Counted from the first letter of the stretch, positions 22,947 through 31,690 are shown. The stretch is DNA of 37,496 nt from Bacteriovoracaceae bacterium (GCA_023151145.1 JAKLJM010000003.1:1-37496); one strand, 5' to 3'. Numbers and translations are program-made. The notes: generated from the letters alone by a model not told the origin.

Positions 22947-24857
22947 ATGGCAAAAAGTAAATACACGATAAACGATATGCACAAGATTGCAAAATCTCAT
23001 AAAGGGGAGTGTCTATCTTCAACGTATGTCAATTCAACCACAAAACTTAGATGGAAGTGCAAGAACGGCCATGAGTGGGATCAAATACCTGGGCATATCT
23101 TAAGAGGTGTATGGTGCAGATTATGTTCATACAAAAACCTATCAGAATTAAAAAGAACCAGCATTGAAGAGATACAATTATTGGCAAAAAAATTTGGAGG
23201 AAAGTTCACTGATTCAACTTTTAACGGAATGGGACATTCGGTAACTTGGGAGTGTGCCGTTGGACATTCTTTTAAAAAATCTGCTCAGTCAGTTCAAAAT
23301 GGTCGCTGGTGCCCTTATTGTAATCAAAACATAGGCGAGTCGATAACTAGAGTTTTCTTTGAAACAACATTTGAAAAAGAATTTCCAAAAGTCCGCCCAG
23401 AATGGCTTAGAAATACAAACGGGGCAAAACTTGAACTCGACGGTTATTGTGAAGAGTTGCAAATAGCATTTGAGCATCAGGGAACTCAACATCACTCGTT
23501 TAAAGGAAGATTTTACAAAGAAACGAAAGAACTAAATCAGCGATTAGTGATTGATAAGTTGAAAAGAAAAATATGCAAACAACGTGGTGTTATTTTAATA
23601 GAAATACCAGAAATACCAACAAAGCTTAGAATTACAGATTTAGGGAAATATGTAGAAGATTGTTTAAGGGATAAAGGATTTGCAGTAAAAAATTATAACT
23701 TTACAAGGGATATTGATTACGCACTTGCCTATAGCGAAAACTCTTCAACGAAAATAGAAGAGTTAAAAAAGATAGCAATAAGTAAAAAGGGAAAACTTTT
23801 AAGTCGCCAATATTTAGGCAGTACAATCCCATTACAATGGCAATGTTCTGAAAGACATATATGGAAGTCTCCTCCTTCATATATAAAAAATGGTAATTGG
23901 TGTCCAGTGTGTGCCAGACATCATTTGACTATTGATGATGTTAAATTAATAGCTAAAAAAATGAATGGAACACTTTTAGATTCTATATACAATGGCATGG
24001 CCTATAAATATAAATGGCAATGTGAAAAAGGACATGTTTGGAAAGCGGTTGCATCTTCAGTTGCTCAAGGATCATGGTGTCCTCGATGTGCTTTAGATCG
24101 TAATGGTGAACAAAGAAGAACTCCGATTGAAAAAATTCTTAAAATAGTTTCTGAAAAAGGTGGCCAACTTGTTTCTGAAAATTATGGAAGAAGTTCGGAC
24201 AAATATATATGGGAATGTGCTAAAAAGCATAGATGGGTAACTACAGCCGAAGTAATATTGCGTGGAAGCTGGTGTTCAGAATGTTCAAAAACAAAAAAAT
24301 ATACTCTTGATGATATGATAATGGTTGCTAAAAAAATGAAAGGCCAATGTATTTCAAAAAAATACTCAGGGGTAAAGAGTAAACTTCATTGGCAATGTTC
24401 AGAAGGGCACAAGTGGAAAACTACACCTGATACTATTATCAATGGCGGTTCGTGGTGTCCTTTTTGTTCTACAATTTCTGGAAAAAGCAAATCTAAAGGA
24501 AATCTTGAAGAATATAAAAAGATTGCAGAAAGTCGAAATGGTAAATGCCTTTCAAATAAATATAATAATAGTAAGTCGAAATTAATTTTTGAATGCGGAC
24601 AACAACATCAATGGGAAGCTTTGCCTGGTCATATAAAGAAAGGGTCTTGGTGTCCTGTGTGTGCCAAGACGGCACCTTTAACTATAGATGAAATGCATAG
24701 TTTGGCTAAAAAAAAGCAAGGCGTTTGCTTGTCAAAGAAATATATAAATTCTACTACTAAGCTAAAATGGAAGTGCCGTTTAGGACATTCTTGGAGTGCT
24801 TCACCTGCAAAAATTAAGCTCGGTCAGTGGTGCCCTGTTTGTAGAGGTAAAAAATGA
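22947..24857 (+). CDS. Protein with eight zinc-ribbon repeats and an embedded PD-(D/E)XK-like nuclease domain
   Basis: 636 aa. Eight repeats of about 60 residues each end in W-x-C-xxx-H-x-(W/F) ... G-x-W-C-xx-C; the first is Cys38, His42, Cys57, Cys60, the second Cys103, His107, Cys122, Cys125. Between repeats 2 and 3 (about 126-245) lies a nuclease-like domain with ELDGYCEELQIAFEHQG: Asp165, Glu176 and Gln178 fit the D...ExQ centre of Vsr/PD-(D/E)XK folds, with Lys-rich helix following. The other six repeats follow to the C-terminus (WCPVC endings). The ribbons resemble the PF14311-type treble-clef repeats and would read nucleic acid. The stop overlaps the next gene as ATGA. A DNA-targeting nuclease is the best guess; the target is unknown. 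Confidence 0.75.
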   Translation: MAKSKYTINDMHKIAKSHKGECLSSTYVNSTTKLRWKCKNGHEWDQIPGHILRGVWCRLCSYKNLSELKRTSIEEIQLLAKKFGGKFTDSTFNGMGHSVTWECAVGHSFKKSAQSVQNGRWCPYCNQNIGESITRVFFETTFEKEFPKVRPEWLRNTNGAKLELDGYCEELQIAFEHQGTQHHSFKGRFYKETKELNQRLVIDKLKRKICKQRGVILIEIPEIPTKLRITDLGKYVEDCLRDKGFAVKNYNFTRDIDYALAYSENSSTKIEELKKIAISKKGKLLSRQYLGSTIPLQWQCSERHIWKSPPSYIKNGNWCPVCARHHLTIDDVKLIAKKMNGTLLDSIYNGMAYKYKWQCEKGHVWKAVASSVAQGSWCPRCALDRNGEQRRTPIEKILKIVSEKGGQLVSENYGRSSDKYIWECAKKHRWVTTAEVILRGSWCSECSKTKKYTLDDMIMVAKKMKGQCISKKYSGVKSKLHWQCSEGHKWKTTPDTIINGGSWCPFCSTISGKSKSKGNLEEYKKIAESRNGKCLSNKYNNSKSKLIFECGQQHQWEALPGHIKKGSWCPVCAKTAPLTIDEMHSLAKKKQGVCLSKKYINSTTKLKWKCRLGHSWSASPAKIKLGQWCPVCRGKK

Positions 24858-25318
24858 ATATGAAAGAAAAAAACATTCCAATCAATATATCTGGAATTGC
24901 AGGTGAATACTTTGTAGCTGCAGAATTATCGCGTCTTGGTTTTATCGCCTCGTTAACATTAAAAAACACCCAAGGGATAGATATTTTAGTTTCAACAAGA
25001 GAAACAGATAAATCTTTTGCAATTCAAGTAAAGACAACTCAAGGAAAGAAGAAAGAGTGGATGTTGAATGAAAAGTCAGAAAATCTTAAAGGAAAGAATT
25101 TTTTGTATGTATTTGTACGCTTAAAAGAATTAGGTGAATTGCCAGAATTTCATATTGTTCCTAGCAAGATCGTAGCGAAGAATATAAAGGAAGATCATCA
25201 GAATTGGTTAAGTACTCTTGGCAAAAAAGGCCAAAAAAGAAATGACAGTAAAATGAGAAAATTTCGTGATTATGAGGATAAGTATTTAGGGAAGTGGGAT
25301 TTGTTATGTGTGAATTGA
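24854..25318 (+). CDS. PD-(D/E)XK nuclease-fold protein
   Basis: 154 aa. The N-terminus GIAGEYFVAAELSRLGF has the conserved Glu of the first helix, followed by NTQGIDILVS (Asp) and FAIQVKTTQGKK (Q-x-K), together E...D...QxK as in restriction-endonuclease-like proteins. The WMLNEKSENLKGKNFLYVFV segment is typical of this small family. It overlaps both neighbours (ATGA at its start, 13 bp at its end), so it should be made together with the zinc-ribbon protein and the following membrane protein. Confidence 0.78.
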   Translation: MNMKEKNIPINISGIAGEYFVAAELSRLGFIASLTLKNTQGIDILVSTRETDKSFAIQVKTTQGKKKEWMLNEKSENLKGKNFLYVFVRLKELGELPEFHIVPSKIVAKNIKEDHQNWLSTLGKKGQKRNDSKMRKFRDYEDKYLGKWDLLCVN

Positions 25319-25839
25319 TATCTTATATAAAAGATTTTTCTCCACTTGTAACTGTTTTTGGTACACTTGCTACTTTTTATTTTGCGATAGATGGGTTTTT
25401 ATTCAGAAAGAAAACAGAGCTTGAGATGCAGGCAAAAATGATTACTGGTTGGCTCAATGATTCCTATGATACAGAAACAGGGATGAATGGCTGCTTATAT
25501 TCATATTGCTATATAAACAATGGATCAAATTCGCTTATATATAATGTAATAGCTCGAGTTGTAGGTATGGATAATCAAGAATTTTTTGACAAAAGTGAAG
25601 AGGTAAAATTTTATGTAGGAATCGGGATTTTACCGATGGGACAGAATAAATTTAGAATTGAGCATCCTGGTCATGGAATGTGTAAGCAGTTTAATATAGA
25701 GATTACATTTACAGACTCTTCAAATAATCACTGGATACGATTTGCAAATGGCAAGCTTCAAAAATTAAATGAAGAGCCTCTTGATTATTATGGAATTGGG
25801 AGACCGTTTATATGGAAAAAGAAACATTTGGAAATTTAA
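25306..25839 (+). CDS. Membrane-anchored protein of the nuclease cluster, unknown function
   Basis: About 177 aa: one N-terminal transmembrane helix (LVTVFGTLATFYFAIDGFLF), then a soluble beta-rich domain (YSYCYINNGSNSLIYNV, FRIEHPGHGM, FNIEITFTDSS). Reading from ATG 25306 or GTG 25294; both lie within the end of the previous gene, so translation is coupled. I do not recognise the domain. A membrane effector or anchor for the two nucleases is possible but unproven. Confidence 0.65.
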   Translation: MCELISYIKDFSPLVTVFGTLATFYFAIDGFLFRKKTELEMQAKMITGWLNDSYDTETGMNGCLYSYCYINNGSNSLIYNVIARVVGMDNQEFFDKSEEVKFYVGIGILPMGQNKFRIEHPGHGMCKQFNIEITFTDSSNNHWIRFANGKLQKLNEEPLDYYGIGRPFIWKKKHLEI

Positions 25840-25911
25840 CGCTGCAATAAATATTAACAGTCTTAACGTTTAAAGAGTACATTTTTATTATTTAACTAGC
25901 TGGAGATATGA

Positions 25912-27120
25912 TTGGGATCTTATTGTGATTTAAAAGTTAAGAATTTAGAGCTGCTATGGAACAAAAGTGATGTTATCGGAATGGATATTTTTCGTCCCGA
26001 GGATAAAAAGATAATTCTTCCAACAAATGAAGATGAGCATCTTGTTTGTAAGTATTCCACTCCTGTTTCGATAGCAATAGATCGCTTGACGGCAATGGGC
26101 TATAAGGCTGAAGATATAAAGATTGGGCAAAAAAAATATATTGATGAGCTGAAGGACACTTATCTAAGACTTAATGAAAATCCCGATCCCGAAGTTGTAA
26201 AGAGGATAAATGATTTCAGCTTTAATTCGTGGCAAGATACAATTCGTTTAATGTTAGCTGGACAAATGTCGAGCAAGAATCCTTTTGAACTTGAATATGA
26301 TATAAAAAATAACCTTGACATCATTTCTAATGGTTATATGGATCAGAGTTTCTTTGGGGTTAACGCTTCTTGCTTTTCGACAATCTTAGCAATTTTAGAA
26401 TTAATAGATGATAAACATAATACCTATGTGACATTAGATTATAGCGATTTAGTAGGTGGGGGATTTTTTGAAAAAGAGGATGAGCTGTGTCGTGACTCTG
26501 ACTTTGAAAAAACAGTAATTCTTACTGAAGGTATTACTGATAGACGCTTCATTGAAAGGAGTCTTAAAATTCTTTACCCACATTTGTTTGATTATTATTC
26601 ATTTTTAGATTTTCAAGAATTGAAGCTTGGAGGAAGTGCAAGTTCCTTGGTTTATACAATAAAAGCATTTTCAGCCGCAGGTATAAAGAACAGAATTGTT
26701 GCAGTCTTTGACAATGATACTGCTGCAATAGATGCGATGAGGCCTTTAAATCGTTTACCAATTGCAAAGAATATTAGGATTGTTACTTTACCGAGTTTGG
26801 AATTTTTAAATAATTATCCAACAATCGGACCTCAAGGACTTCACAATATAAACGTTAACGGTCTTGCTGGTAGTATAGAACTTTATTTTGAAGAGTCTTC
26901 TTTAAAAGATGAGAATCAGAAACTAATACCAGTTGTTTGGAAGGGATTTAATGAGTCTGAACAAAAGTACCAAGGTGAAATTTCAAAAAAGTGCATCGTA
27001 CATTCTCAATTCGAGGATATTTTGAGTAAAGTTGAAGCAGGAGAAAGTATTTCAAATTATAATTTTGATTCAATGAAAAAGGTTTTTGAAACGATTTTTG
27101 GTTTTAAGCCAATTTGTTAA
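25912..27120 (+). CDS. HEPN/Toprim-type defence protein
   Basis: 402 aa. It starts MGSYCDLKV, the conserved beginning of the HEPN/Toprim N-terminal domain family, which is why I accept the TTG at 25912 (GGAG at 25902-25905). The C-terminal half is a Toprim domain: Glu206 in VILTEGITDRRFIE and Asp267-x-Asp269 in VAVFDNDTAAID, followed by a LPSLEFLNNYP segment as in OLD-type nucleases. Such proteins are found in phage-defence loci and are thought to cut nucleic acid with a metal-bound Toprim centre. It stands alone, with its own ribosome binding site. Confidence 0.8.
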   Translation: MGSYCDLKVKNLELLWNKSDVIGMDIFRPEDKKIILPTNEDEHLVCKYSTPVSIAIDRLTAMGYKAEDIKIGQKKYIDELKDTYLRLNENPDPEVVKRINDFSFNSWQDTIRLMLAGQMSSKNPFELEYDIKNNLDIISNGYMDQSFFGVNASCFSTILAILELIDDKHNTYVTLDYSDLVGGGFFEKEDELCRDSDFEKTVILTEGITDRRFIERSLKILYPHLFDYYSFLDFQELKLGGSASSLVYTIKAFSAAGIKNRIVAVFDNDTAAIDAMRPLNRLPIAKNIRIVTLPSLEFLNNYPTIGPQGLHNINVNGLAGSIELYFEESSLKDENQKLIPVVWKGFNESEQKYQGEISKKCIVHSQFEDILSKVEAGESISNYNFDSMKKVFETIFGFKPIC

Positions 27121-27159
27121 TTATAATAATTCTAATTCATTTTTGTAATTTTTTTAAAA

Positions 27160-27519
27160 TTAGGCACTTTTTAAAGAGACTAAAAATGATTCAAATAAAG
27201 ATTCTGCATCAGTTGGCCAAATTAATGTATCTTTTGCAGGTTGGGACATTTTATCTAGAACAATTTGAACTGAAGGTCTATTAGGATCAAATCCAGGCTC
27301 ATTTATAATTTGCTCACCTAAAAAATTTGAAAGATTTACAAAAAAAGCGAACTTATTATCAAAGTCAGAGTCATTAATTCTTCTATTCTTCCACCAACTA
27401 GGGTGAATTCTATATCTACCTGCAAAGTCACTGTCTGCAAAATAACAAACATTATACTCTAAAATAATCCAAGACATTTCTATTTGATATTTTTTTAAAA
27501 GTTCAATTTGTTCATTCAT
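27160..27519 (-). CDS. Hypothetical protein of the island
   Basis: 119 aa, aromatic and acidic, no signal peptide or membrane helix (EMSWIILEYNVCYFADSDFAG, HPSWWKNRRIND). I do not recognise it. ATG 27519 has AGAAGGG directly upstream. It lies between two + strand genes and has no partner on its strand. Confidence 0.55.
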   Translation of the reverse strand: MNEQIELLKKYQIEMSWIILEYNVCYFADSDFAGRYRIHPSWWKNRRINDSDFDNKFAFFVNLSNFLGEQIINEPGFDPNRPSVQIVLDKMSQPAKDTLIWPTDAESLFESFLVSLKSA

Positions 27520-27601
27520 ACCCTTCTTATCGGCTCCAATAAAAAATACCTAAACATTTTTATCGGAGTTGACGAATAGTTTATAAATTAGAGGTACTTA
27601 G

Positions 27602-28450
27602 ATGAAAAAAAATATTTTTATAGATTTTGAATATGCTAATAGGAAATTGGATATAACAGAAGTTGGTGTGTCTTATATAGATGAAAAAAATGAAGCAAAG
27701 TTACTCTATCATTCATATATAAAATTAAATAATGAAATAGATATTGACCCAATAACATTTAAAGTAGCCAAAATTCCCTTGCAAACTTTGAATAAATCTG
27801 GAAAGCATATTGATGAAATAAAAATGAAGCTTAATGACATTTTAAGAGACTCTAACGTATTTCATTGGAGCGGGGCAGAGAAAAGGATACTGAACAAGCA
27901 ATTAGATATAAAAAAAATTGCTACAATCAATGATTTATCAAAAGAAGACTATGTTTCCCATAAAAAACTAATAATTTGCTTTAAAGAATGTTTTCCTTCT
28001 TGTTCAAGATTAAATATAGATATACACAGTGCTGAGTTAGATTCATTTTTGTCGGCTTTGATTTATAAAAAAATCAACTTAAAATTAGAAATAACTCAAA
28101 CAGAATTAGAATTTATTAAAAACAAAATAATAGAAAAAGATAAAATTATCAAACTCTTTAAAGAGAATGAAAAAGAACTTAGGCGAAATGCTTATGGCGA
28201 TAAAGACGGAATATATTTCAATAAAAAAATCAGCGTATATTTTTCTGGATATCGAGATGATCAGAAAGAAACATTAATACAAAAGTATAAAGGGCTAGGA
28301 ATAACGGTAATGGGTAACAAGGATCGGGCTGATTTTATAATTTTTAAAAATATTCACGAGCCGAGAGTTCAAAAATATAAAGAGCGAGCATTAACATTAG
28401 ATGATTTTGTATTGTTATTAAAAACGGGTGAAGTGAAAATGGCTTCATAG
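27602..28450 (+). CDS. DEDDh-type 3'-5' exonuclease fused to a BRCT-like domain
   Basis: 282 aa. Residues 1-155 look like a DnaQ-fold exonuclease: FIDFEYANRK gives D-x-E (exo I), FHWSGAEKRILNK lies where exo II is expected, and IHSAELDSFLSALIYK gives H-x4-D (exo III). A short coiled coil (about 165-195) leads to a C-terminal BRCT-like domain (KISVYFSGYRDDQKETLIQKY, GITVMGNKDRADFIIF). The exo II acid is not obvious, which leaves activity uncertain. ATG 27602 has AGAGG upstream. Exonuclease-BRCT fusions occur in PolC-like and repair proteins; a defence role follows only from location. Confidence 0.7.
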   Translation: MKKNIFIDFEYANRKLDITEVGVSYIDEKNEAKLLYHSYIKLNNEIDIDPITFKVAKIPLQTLNKSGKHIDEIKMKLNDILRDSNVFHWSGAEKRILNKQLDIKKIATINDLSKEDYVSHKKLIICFKECFPSCSRLNIDIHSAELDSFLSALIYKKINLKLEITQTELEFIKNKIIEKDKIIKLFKENEKELRRNAYGDKDGIYFNKKISVYFSGYRDDQKETLIQKYKGLGITVMGNKDRADFIIFKNIHEPRVQKYKERALTLDDFVLLLKTGEVKMAS

Positions 28451-28712
28451 AATACAATTGTATTATGTAATTGTAAGAGTTTAGTTTACATTAAAACCTT
28501 TTTTAAAAGAATCTCCAATTATAGATTAATTTTAGCATATCGGTAATTTAGAAGTGTAAACTATGTCTCCGGTATAAAGTGTAAAGGAGGTGTCCGGAAA
28601 GGACCAATAAAATCAAAAGAAATTGCTTAGTCGTGCTGAATGATAACTCCTCAACACTATTTTACTAGGTGAAAATATAAAGAATATTTTACTATTTTTG
28701 TATTGGGTACAA
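28451..28712. other. 262-bp non-coding gap with a tandem 20-bp repeat
   Basis: Between two convergent genes. It holds a 14-bp palindrome AATACAATTGTATT (28451-28464) and two imperfect copies of AGTGTAAA....GT[C/G]TCCGG at 28553-28572 and 28578-28597 (25-bp period). These recall terminal sequences of insertion elements, but no transposase remains. No gene or clear terminator seen. Confidence 0.5.
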
Positions 28713-29435
28713 TCATTTGCCTAAGATCTTATTCATAGTTCGGTATAAAGAAATTTTAATACGATCTCTTTCTAGTAAACCGACTACCGTTGATGGTAAA
28801 AAACTTATTGAATTTGCATTTAGTATTTTTGATTTTTCCTTTTCGCTTAAGAAAGGATTGATAAAATTCTTTTGTCCAGCCGCTTCTGAAGCACCACCAA
28901 AACCACCAATAACATAGGACGGGATTCGATGTTTTTCAGCTATTGTTAATTCCTCGGGAACACCGGGTTTTATTTGAGTATTGGGGTGAAGCTTACCACC
29001 TATTGATAGAATACAATTAGCATCATAGATCATTTTTTCACGTAAATTTCTAAGACTATTATTTCTAGCAATAGGATCATTATGGTCTTTACTGTTTTGA
29101 TAGCTTGGTATTTCAATTATGGTGGAGTAGGCATCATGTTTTTTGATGTCACCTTGTCCCCACATAGCGGAAACATATAGTTTAAGTTGTGATTTATTTT
29201 GTGCAAAATTTTTTGCTTGTTCTGCAACAATTGGTGTGAATAGTGGATGAGAGCCGTGAATAATGGTACCTCCTTTTGCAAATATCATTGCTGAGAAATA
29301 TGAGACAAATTCTAGTATGTCCTGGTCAATTAAGGGGTGTGGCCAATATTCGTTTTCTGGAATTGCACCAGATAGCCAAACCTTAATGGATTTCAAGTTT
29401 TTTTGAGGACGAAATTTTTTATATAGGTATGTCAT
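28713..29435 (-). CDS. SLOG-like protein, last gene of the TIR operon
   Basis: 240 aa, a Rossmann-like protein of apparent SLOG type: VWLSGAIPE near the start, GGTIIHGSHPLFTPIV, then ILSIGGKLHP, GVPEELTIAEKHRIPSYVIGGFGGASEAAG with the GG-rich nucleotide pocket. SLOG domains bind nucleotide signals; in Thoeris the SLOG part of ThsA senses the cyclic ADP-ribose made by the TIR protein. Here SLOG is a separate protein with no Sir2 or membrane effector attached. Its ATG overlaps the stop of the TIR gene by 4 bp. Family assignment is by pattern and should be treated as probable. Confidence 0.7.
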   Translation of the reverse strand: MTYLYKKFRPQKNLKSIKVWLSGAIPENEYWPHPLIDQDILEFVSYFSAMIFAKGGTIIHGSHPLFTPIVAEQAKNFAQNKSQLKLYVSAMWGQGDIKKHDAYSTIIEIPSYQNSKDHNDPIARNNSLRNLREKMIYDANCILSIGGKLHPNTQIKPGVPEELTIAEKHRIPSYVIGGFGGASEAAGQKNFINPFLSEKEKSKILNANSISFLPSTVVGLLERDRIKISLYRTMNKILGK

Positions 29436-30604
29436 TGGTCTAAAAACTCTTCAATTTGCTCGTGATGTAAAATAATAATGTTGGAAACAGCTATTTCTGG
29501 AATCTCATTTAAGATTTCATCTATCTCATTTTCAGAACGAGGTTTACCATCGTATATAAAGATATTTTCATTGCGTCTTACATTTAAACCACGAGTATAA
29601 ATAATAAAGTTATTTATAAAAGTATTGTGGATTCCGTCATAGAGGGGGCAATGTGACAGTAGTGTTCGCCAGTCTTTGAATTTTCTTGCTTTTTTAGATT
29701 CAAAAAGTAGTTTAACCTGATCTAGAGTTGACCAGGTATAGCCCTTATCCCTAAACTTATTTGCAACTTCAAATGGGACATTTTTTTTTCTTTTATAAAC
29801 ATCTGCTAAAATTTTAAAAATATCATCAATTATTTCATCAAAATTATTTAGTTGAACGTCAGACTGAGAATATCTATTGAGTGTTTGAAGTTTTCGAAAG
29901 TGAGATCCTTTTTTACCATCATTTCTTATGCAAAGAGGGAGTACCGGAACAAGGTGAGCATGGGCATGATCAATTTCATGGTGAACCCATTTAGAATAAT
30001 CAGCCTCTGGAGTATCAAGTAATAGGACGAGATTAGATTGGATGATCGCCTTGTTAATTTGTTCTTGTACATCCAAACCAATAGTCAAATTTCCTTCATG
30101 GTCTTCGTCTCTATCATCATCTCGCCAGACTTTAAAACCTATATATTGCAGTATGGAAGACAAGGCTATAGCAATATCTTTACCATCTGTAACTCTGTAT
30201 GAGATAAAAATTTGATTATCTTTCGGCAGAATCTTCAATCCAAGGAATGCTCCGACTCGATTTGCTAAGTTATTTTCCCAGTTCTTTTGATTTGTGGAAT
30301 GAGATTTTATTTTTGAAAGTGGTTCATTCGAAATATATTTTTTGTCACTAAATGAAATGGGTATAATTACGGCATTTTTGTCAAAATATGCTTGAAATTT
30401 TATGGCTACGCTTAGAATTTGTTCGTCAATGTTATCATTGTTAAAACAAATTAAAAGGATTGAATTAATATCAAACTGAGTTACCTCACAGGTGACGGGA
30501 TTGACTTTCTCAAAACTAAGTTCAGAATAGCCGTTTTGTAAAACTGAAATGATACTGTTTATTTGATTATCATTGCAGTCATTATTTAAAATTAACACAT
30601 TCAT
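29432..30604 (-). CDS. TIR-domain protein
   Basis: 390 aa. The TIR domain spans about 130-225: QIFISYRVTDGKDIA begins it, GFKVWRDDDRD follows, and SKWVHHEIDHA contains the likely catalytic glutamate (Glu210) of NAD-cleaving TIRs. The first 125 residues form another small alpha/beta domain (VLILNNDC, ILLICFNNDNIDEQ), and the C-terminal 120 residues are unassigned and end in a hydrophobic strand. It starts 3 bp after the ThsB-like gene and overlaps the SLOG-like gene by 4 bp. The presence of extra domains on both sides of the TIR is unusual for Thoeris. Confidence 0.85.
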   Translation of the reverse strand: MNVLILNNDCNDNQINSIISVLQNGYSELSFEKVNPVTCEVTQFDINSILLICFNNDNIDEQILSVAIKFQAYFDKNAVIIPISFSDKKYISNEPLSKIKSHSTNQKNWENNLANRVGAFLGLKILPKDNQIFISYRVTDGKDIAIALSSILQYIGFKVWRDDDRDEDHEGNLTIGLDVQEQINKAIIQSNLVLLLDTPEADYSKWVHHEIDHAHAHLVPVLPLCIRNDGKKGSHFRKLQTLNRYSQSDVQLNNFDEIIDDIFKILADVYKRKKNVPFEVANKFRDKGYTWSTLDQVKLLFESKKARKFKDWRTLLSHCPLYDGIHNTFINNFIIYTRGLNVRRNENIFIYDGKPRSENEIDEILNEIPEIAVSNIIILHHEQIEEFLDQ

Positions 30605-30607
30605 TTT

Positions 30608-31105
30608 TTAATTTTTACTTCTTATCTTAATTGCTTCATCTATCCATCCCGAAATATTATCAGAAATCCATGCATAAACTTCTTTGCTATCGTAACTGAG
30701 AGGAGGTGAATGTAGTTTTACAATTGTTGAAAGTTTTTTGTCTCCAATGGTAAACCCATCAAAGGGGTTTGGACCAAGGCTACAGGTTTTGCTATCTTTG
30801 TCTTTTAATCCGTTTATAGCTATTCCAACTAGGCCTTTGTTATTATTCCAGGCTTTTTCTATTTCTTTTTTAACCCATTTGCGATTAGCCGTGTCTGTTC
30901 CAACCAGAACAACGACACATTCTTTATTTTTCATCTCTAGGTCTATCCAATTTTCAATGGCCTTATCTCCATTTTTCTTAACCTCTTCCCATTTATTTGC
31001 AGTGACAGGCTCGTTGCCTTCAATTGTTCCTATTTGTCTAACCGTTTGTACTCGCCAAACATCATTATCAAAATGAAAGCTGTAAAAAATTTTTTTCTTT
31101 GCCAT
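30608..31105 (-). CDS. ThsB-like TIR protein
   Basis: 165 aa. KIFYSFHFDNDVWRVQTVR, the GNEPVTANKWEEVKKNGD segment, VVVLVGTDTANRKWVKKEIE and the end of the core follow the ThsB/TIR-like pattern (PF08937 type) closely. ThsB proteins detect infection and make cyclic ADP-ribose isomers from NAD; the glutamate in KKEIEKAW fits the catalytic position. I choose ATG 31105 with AGAGGA upstream, not the in-frame start at 31132. Second gene of the - strand four-gene operon, 31 bp after the first. Confidence 0.87.
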   Translation of the reverse strand: MAKKKIFYSFHFDNDVWRVQTVRQIGTIEGNEPVTANKWEEVKKNGDKAIENWIDLEMKNKECVVVLVGTDTANRKWVKKEIEKAWNNNKGLVGIAINGLKDKDSKTCSLGPNPFDGFTIGDKKLSTIVKLHSPPLSYDSKEVYAWISDNISGWIDEAIKIRSKN

Positions 31106-31136
31106 TACTTTATCCTCTTGTAAAAAAAACAATCAA

Positions 31137-31511
31137 CTATTTCAAAATATTTTTTAGATTTTCCCAATCCCACTTATATAGAGTACCTGCATCTGGAACT
31201 CTCGTATAATCGCCATCTTTGTAACCAATGATTTGAACGATTTTTTTGTTATGCTTGCGAGCCATAGCTACTTCTTTCAAGACGCCTGAAGCTTTATGAG
31301 TCCCTTTGCCAACCATTACAATGACTAAGTCTGATGCTTTTATTTTGGCTTCTGCCTTTTCTTCCCAGTCTTTTTCAGGAGCTGCTTCTTTGAGTGAGCA
31401 ATCAAAAATTTCAAAAGGAGAATCTGAATTTTTTGCTTGTTGAAGTAAAAATTCTTTTAAAACTTTATCGTTATCAAAATCAAAACTTATAAAAGCCTTA
31501 GTTTTTGCCAT
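31137..31511 (-). CDS. Short TIR-like (ThsB-type) protein
   Basis: 124 aa. Opens KAFISFDFDNDKVLKEFL, contains PFEIFDCSLKEAAPEKDWEE, VIVMVGKGTHKASGVLKEVAMA and VQIIGYKDGDY, a distinct short TIR-like branch often found next to other TIR genes in defence loci. The Glu in LKEVAMA is at the catalytic place. First gene of the operon; AAAAGGAAA precedes the ATG. Whether it makes a signal or acts as a partner of the next protein is unknown. Confidence 0.82.
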   Translation of the reverse strand: MAKTKAFISFDFDNDKVLKEFLLQQAKNSDSPFEIFDCSLKEAAPEKDWEEKAEAKIKASDLVIVMVGKGTHKASGVLKEVAMARKHNKKIVQIIGYKDGDYTRVPDAGTLYKWDWENLKNILK

Positions 31512-31690
31512 TTGTATTTCCTTTTATTATTTAGGTTCCTACAATAAGAGTTACGAAGGATTGGTGTCAAGGCATTCTGTTTAGAATATGTGGCCCGTAA
31601 AGCTAGCCTTATTGGAGATAGGAAAGTTTGGAAAAATATATTGAAAAGTACAAATGCTTTCACATTTTCCCCAACGAACCCCACAAAAAC

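Noticed and set aside
22947..24857. Regularly spaced repeats that might be a CRISPR-like or satellite array
   Set aside because: The repeats are diverged, about 180 bp long and keep one reading frame with Cys/His positions: protein repeats.
28713..31511. A standard Thoeris system
   Set aside because: No ThsA (Sir2-SLOG or transmembrane-SLOG effector) is present, so I call it Thoeris-related only.
19091..31690. An integrase or excisionase gene for the island
   Set aside because: None of the proteins shows the R-H-R-Y or serine recombinase motifs; the 88-aa protein at 19238 has no DNA-binding signature.
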